Positions 41,173-41,766 of a DNA stretch of 41,766 bases are shown here, piece after piece. The DNA comes from Phycisphaerae bacterium. GTDB lineage: Bacteria; Planctomycetota; Phycisphaerae; Phycisphaerales; SM1A02. Every line of letters starts with the position of its first letter. The first letter of the stretch is position 1. A model generated the notes under the pieces. The model was not told the origin of the DNA and made no database searches. It saw nothing but the letters and a program-made list of their open reading frames with translations. Location: positions 1 to 41,766 of the forward strand of contig JAEUIT010000038.1 in NCBI GenBank assembly GCA_016795035.1, in the 5' to 3' direction. Made by a program: the position numbers and the translations under genes.

Positions 41173-41766
41173 ATGAAGACCCGACTCGCGAAGATCGCCC
41201 TTGTCACTGTTGCAGCTCAGATCGCATGCATGGCCCACGGCGGCCTCGTTGCGTACGACGGTTTCGGAAACGGCCCGAAGGCGAACCTTGCAGGGAGTGT
41301 CGGCGGCACCGGCTGGACCAACGCGTGGTCGAGCTACGGCGACAACCTGACGAAGATCGCAGGCGTTGGCCTCACGTACCCGGGCCTCGACTCGACTCCG
41401 GGCGGAGCGGTCACGCCGACCGCCGGAGGCACGTGGCCGAACTCCCAGTACGCGCGCTCCTACGCGCTGCCGCAAGGGACGACCGCGATCTATGTGTCGT
41501 TCCTCCTGCGCGACGACGCCGGCTACGGCATGTGGGGCGGCACGTCCTTCGGAACGTATCCGTACGAAGTGACGGTCGGCTCGCCGCTCGGCTACTACTC
41601 CTACGGACTCATGCTGAGCGAAGGGCTCGGCGACGTCTCGAACTACCCGCTCGTCACCGGCGAAACCACGCTCGTCGTCGTCAAGATCTCGAAGAACGCG
41701 GGCTCGGGCATCACCTATCGCCTCTTCGTGAATCCGACGGTCGGACAGGCGGAACCCGGTGGTCCT
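41173..41766 (+). CDS. Secreted LamG/concanavalin-like protein, cut by right window edge
   Basis: The first 198 residues are visible. The ATG at 41173 follows AAAAAGGAT, a good ribosome-binding site. The signal peptide (MKTRLAKIALVTVAAQIACM) ends near AHG. The mature start LVAYDGFGNGP, then GSVGGTGWTNAWSSYG, is the pattern with which many planctomycete exported proteins open a concanavalin/LamG-like jelly roll; TTAIYVSFLLRDDAGYGMWGG and YEVTVGSPLGYYSYGLML fit later strands. A dockerin tag is likely beyond the edge, but that cannot be seen. The frame is open to the last base. Confidence 0.85.
   Translation, partial: MKTRLAKIALVTVAAQIACMAHGGLVAYDGFGNGPKANLAGSVGGTGWTNAWSSYGDNLTKIAGVGLTYPGLDSTPGGAVTPTAGGTWPNSQYARSYALPQGTTAIYVSFLLRDDAGYGMWGGTSFGTYPYEVTVGSPLGYYSYGLMLSEGLGDVSNYPLVTGETTLVVVKISKNAGSGITYRLFVNPTVGQAEPGGP

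Overview
The window reads as chromosomal DNA of a high-GC (about two thirds G+C by eye) planctomycete, most likely class Phycisphaerae. The main reason is that nine secreted proteins end in the same pair of short EF-hand/dockerin-like repeats (pattern D-[LI]-[NDT]-x-[DN]-x-x-[VT]-[NDG]-x-x-DL-x-[IVLQ]-[LV]-L-[GA]-x-W), a hallmark of this group. A membrane protein with a planctomycete-style Cys4 zinc ribbon agrees. There are 28 protein genes on both strands, no RNA genes, no CRISPR array and no recognisable insertion sequence. The taxon is an inference.

Layout. (1) 1-6504: a maltodextrin/oligosaccharide module. A secreted GH13 amylase/neopullulanase-like enzyme runs off the left edge and is divergent from an ABC importer. 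The importer has a binding protein fused to a MalF-type permease, a MalG-type permease, and a MalK/UgpC-type ATPase. (2) 6705-9487: a large secreted dockerin-tagged protein, a strong terminator and a 53-residue membrane protein. (3) 9489-15665, all minus strand: two runs of three genes. One is arylamine N-acetyltransferase-like, LpxH-like phosphoesterase, UgtP/MGDG-synthase-like glycosyltransferase. The other is M48 protease, SpoIIE/RsbU-type phosphatase, zinc-ribbon membrane protein. (4) 15864-22056: two paralogous FG-GAP surface proteins in opposite orientation, with a HAF-repeat protein and an orphan MlaF-like ATPase between them. (5) 22241-31368: GH29 fucosidase, a small basic HTH protein, a Ycf48-like propeller, a dockerin-tagged propeller, a KefB-type antiporter and another dockerin-tagged secreted protein. 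(6) 31460-33304: an S41 protease divergent from a PadR-like regulator, with a perfect 21-bp palindrome between them. (7) 33481-41766: a tandem pair of vanadium-haloperoxidase/PAP2-type enzymes, a tandem repeat region, a small membrane protein, another dockerin-tagged protein, and a LamG-like protein cut by the right edge.

Together the genes suggest a heterotrophic, glycan-degrading cell with a heavily decorated envelope: polysaccharide enzymes (GH13, GH29), an oligosaccharide importer, glycolipid genes, and a large family of exported proteins carrying a common C-terminal tag.

The most striking non-genic signal is a dispersed asymmetric sequence, CTGCAACGnnGAG (extended GSCTGCAACGnnGAG). By hand count it occurs exactly 16 times and with one mismatch about 22 more times, balanced between strands and lying in several reading frames. 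Chance predicts far less than one exact copy. Its spacing resembles DNA-uptake sequences. It is absent from the last 7 kb, which holds most of the haloperoxidase pair.
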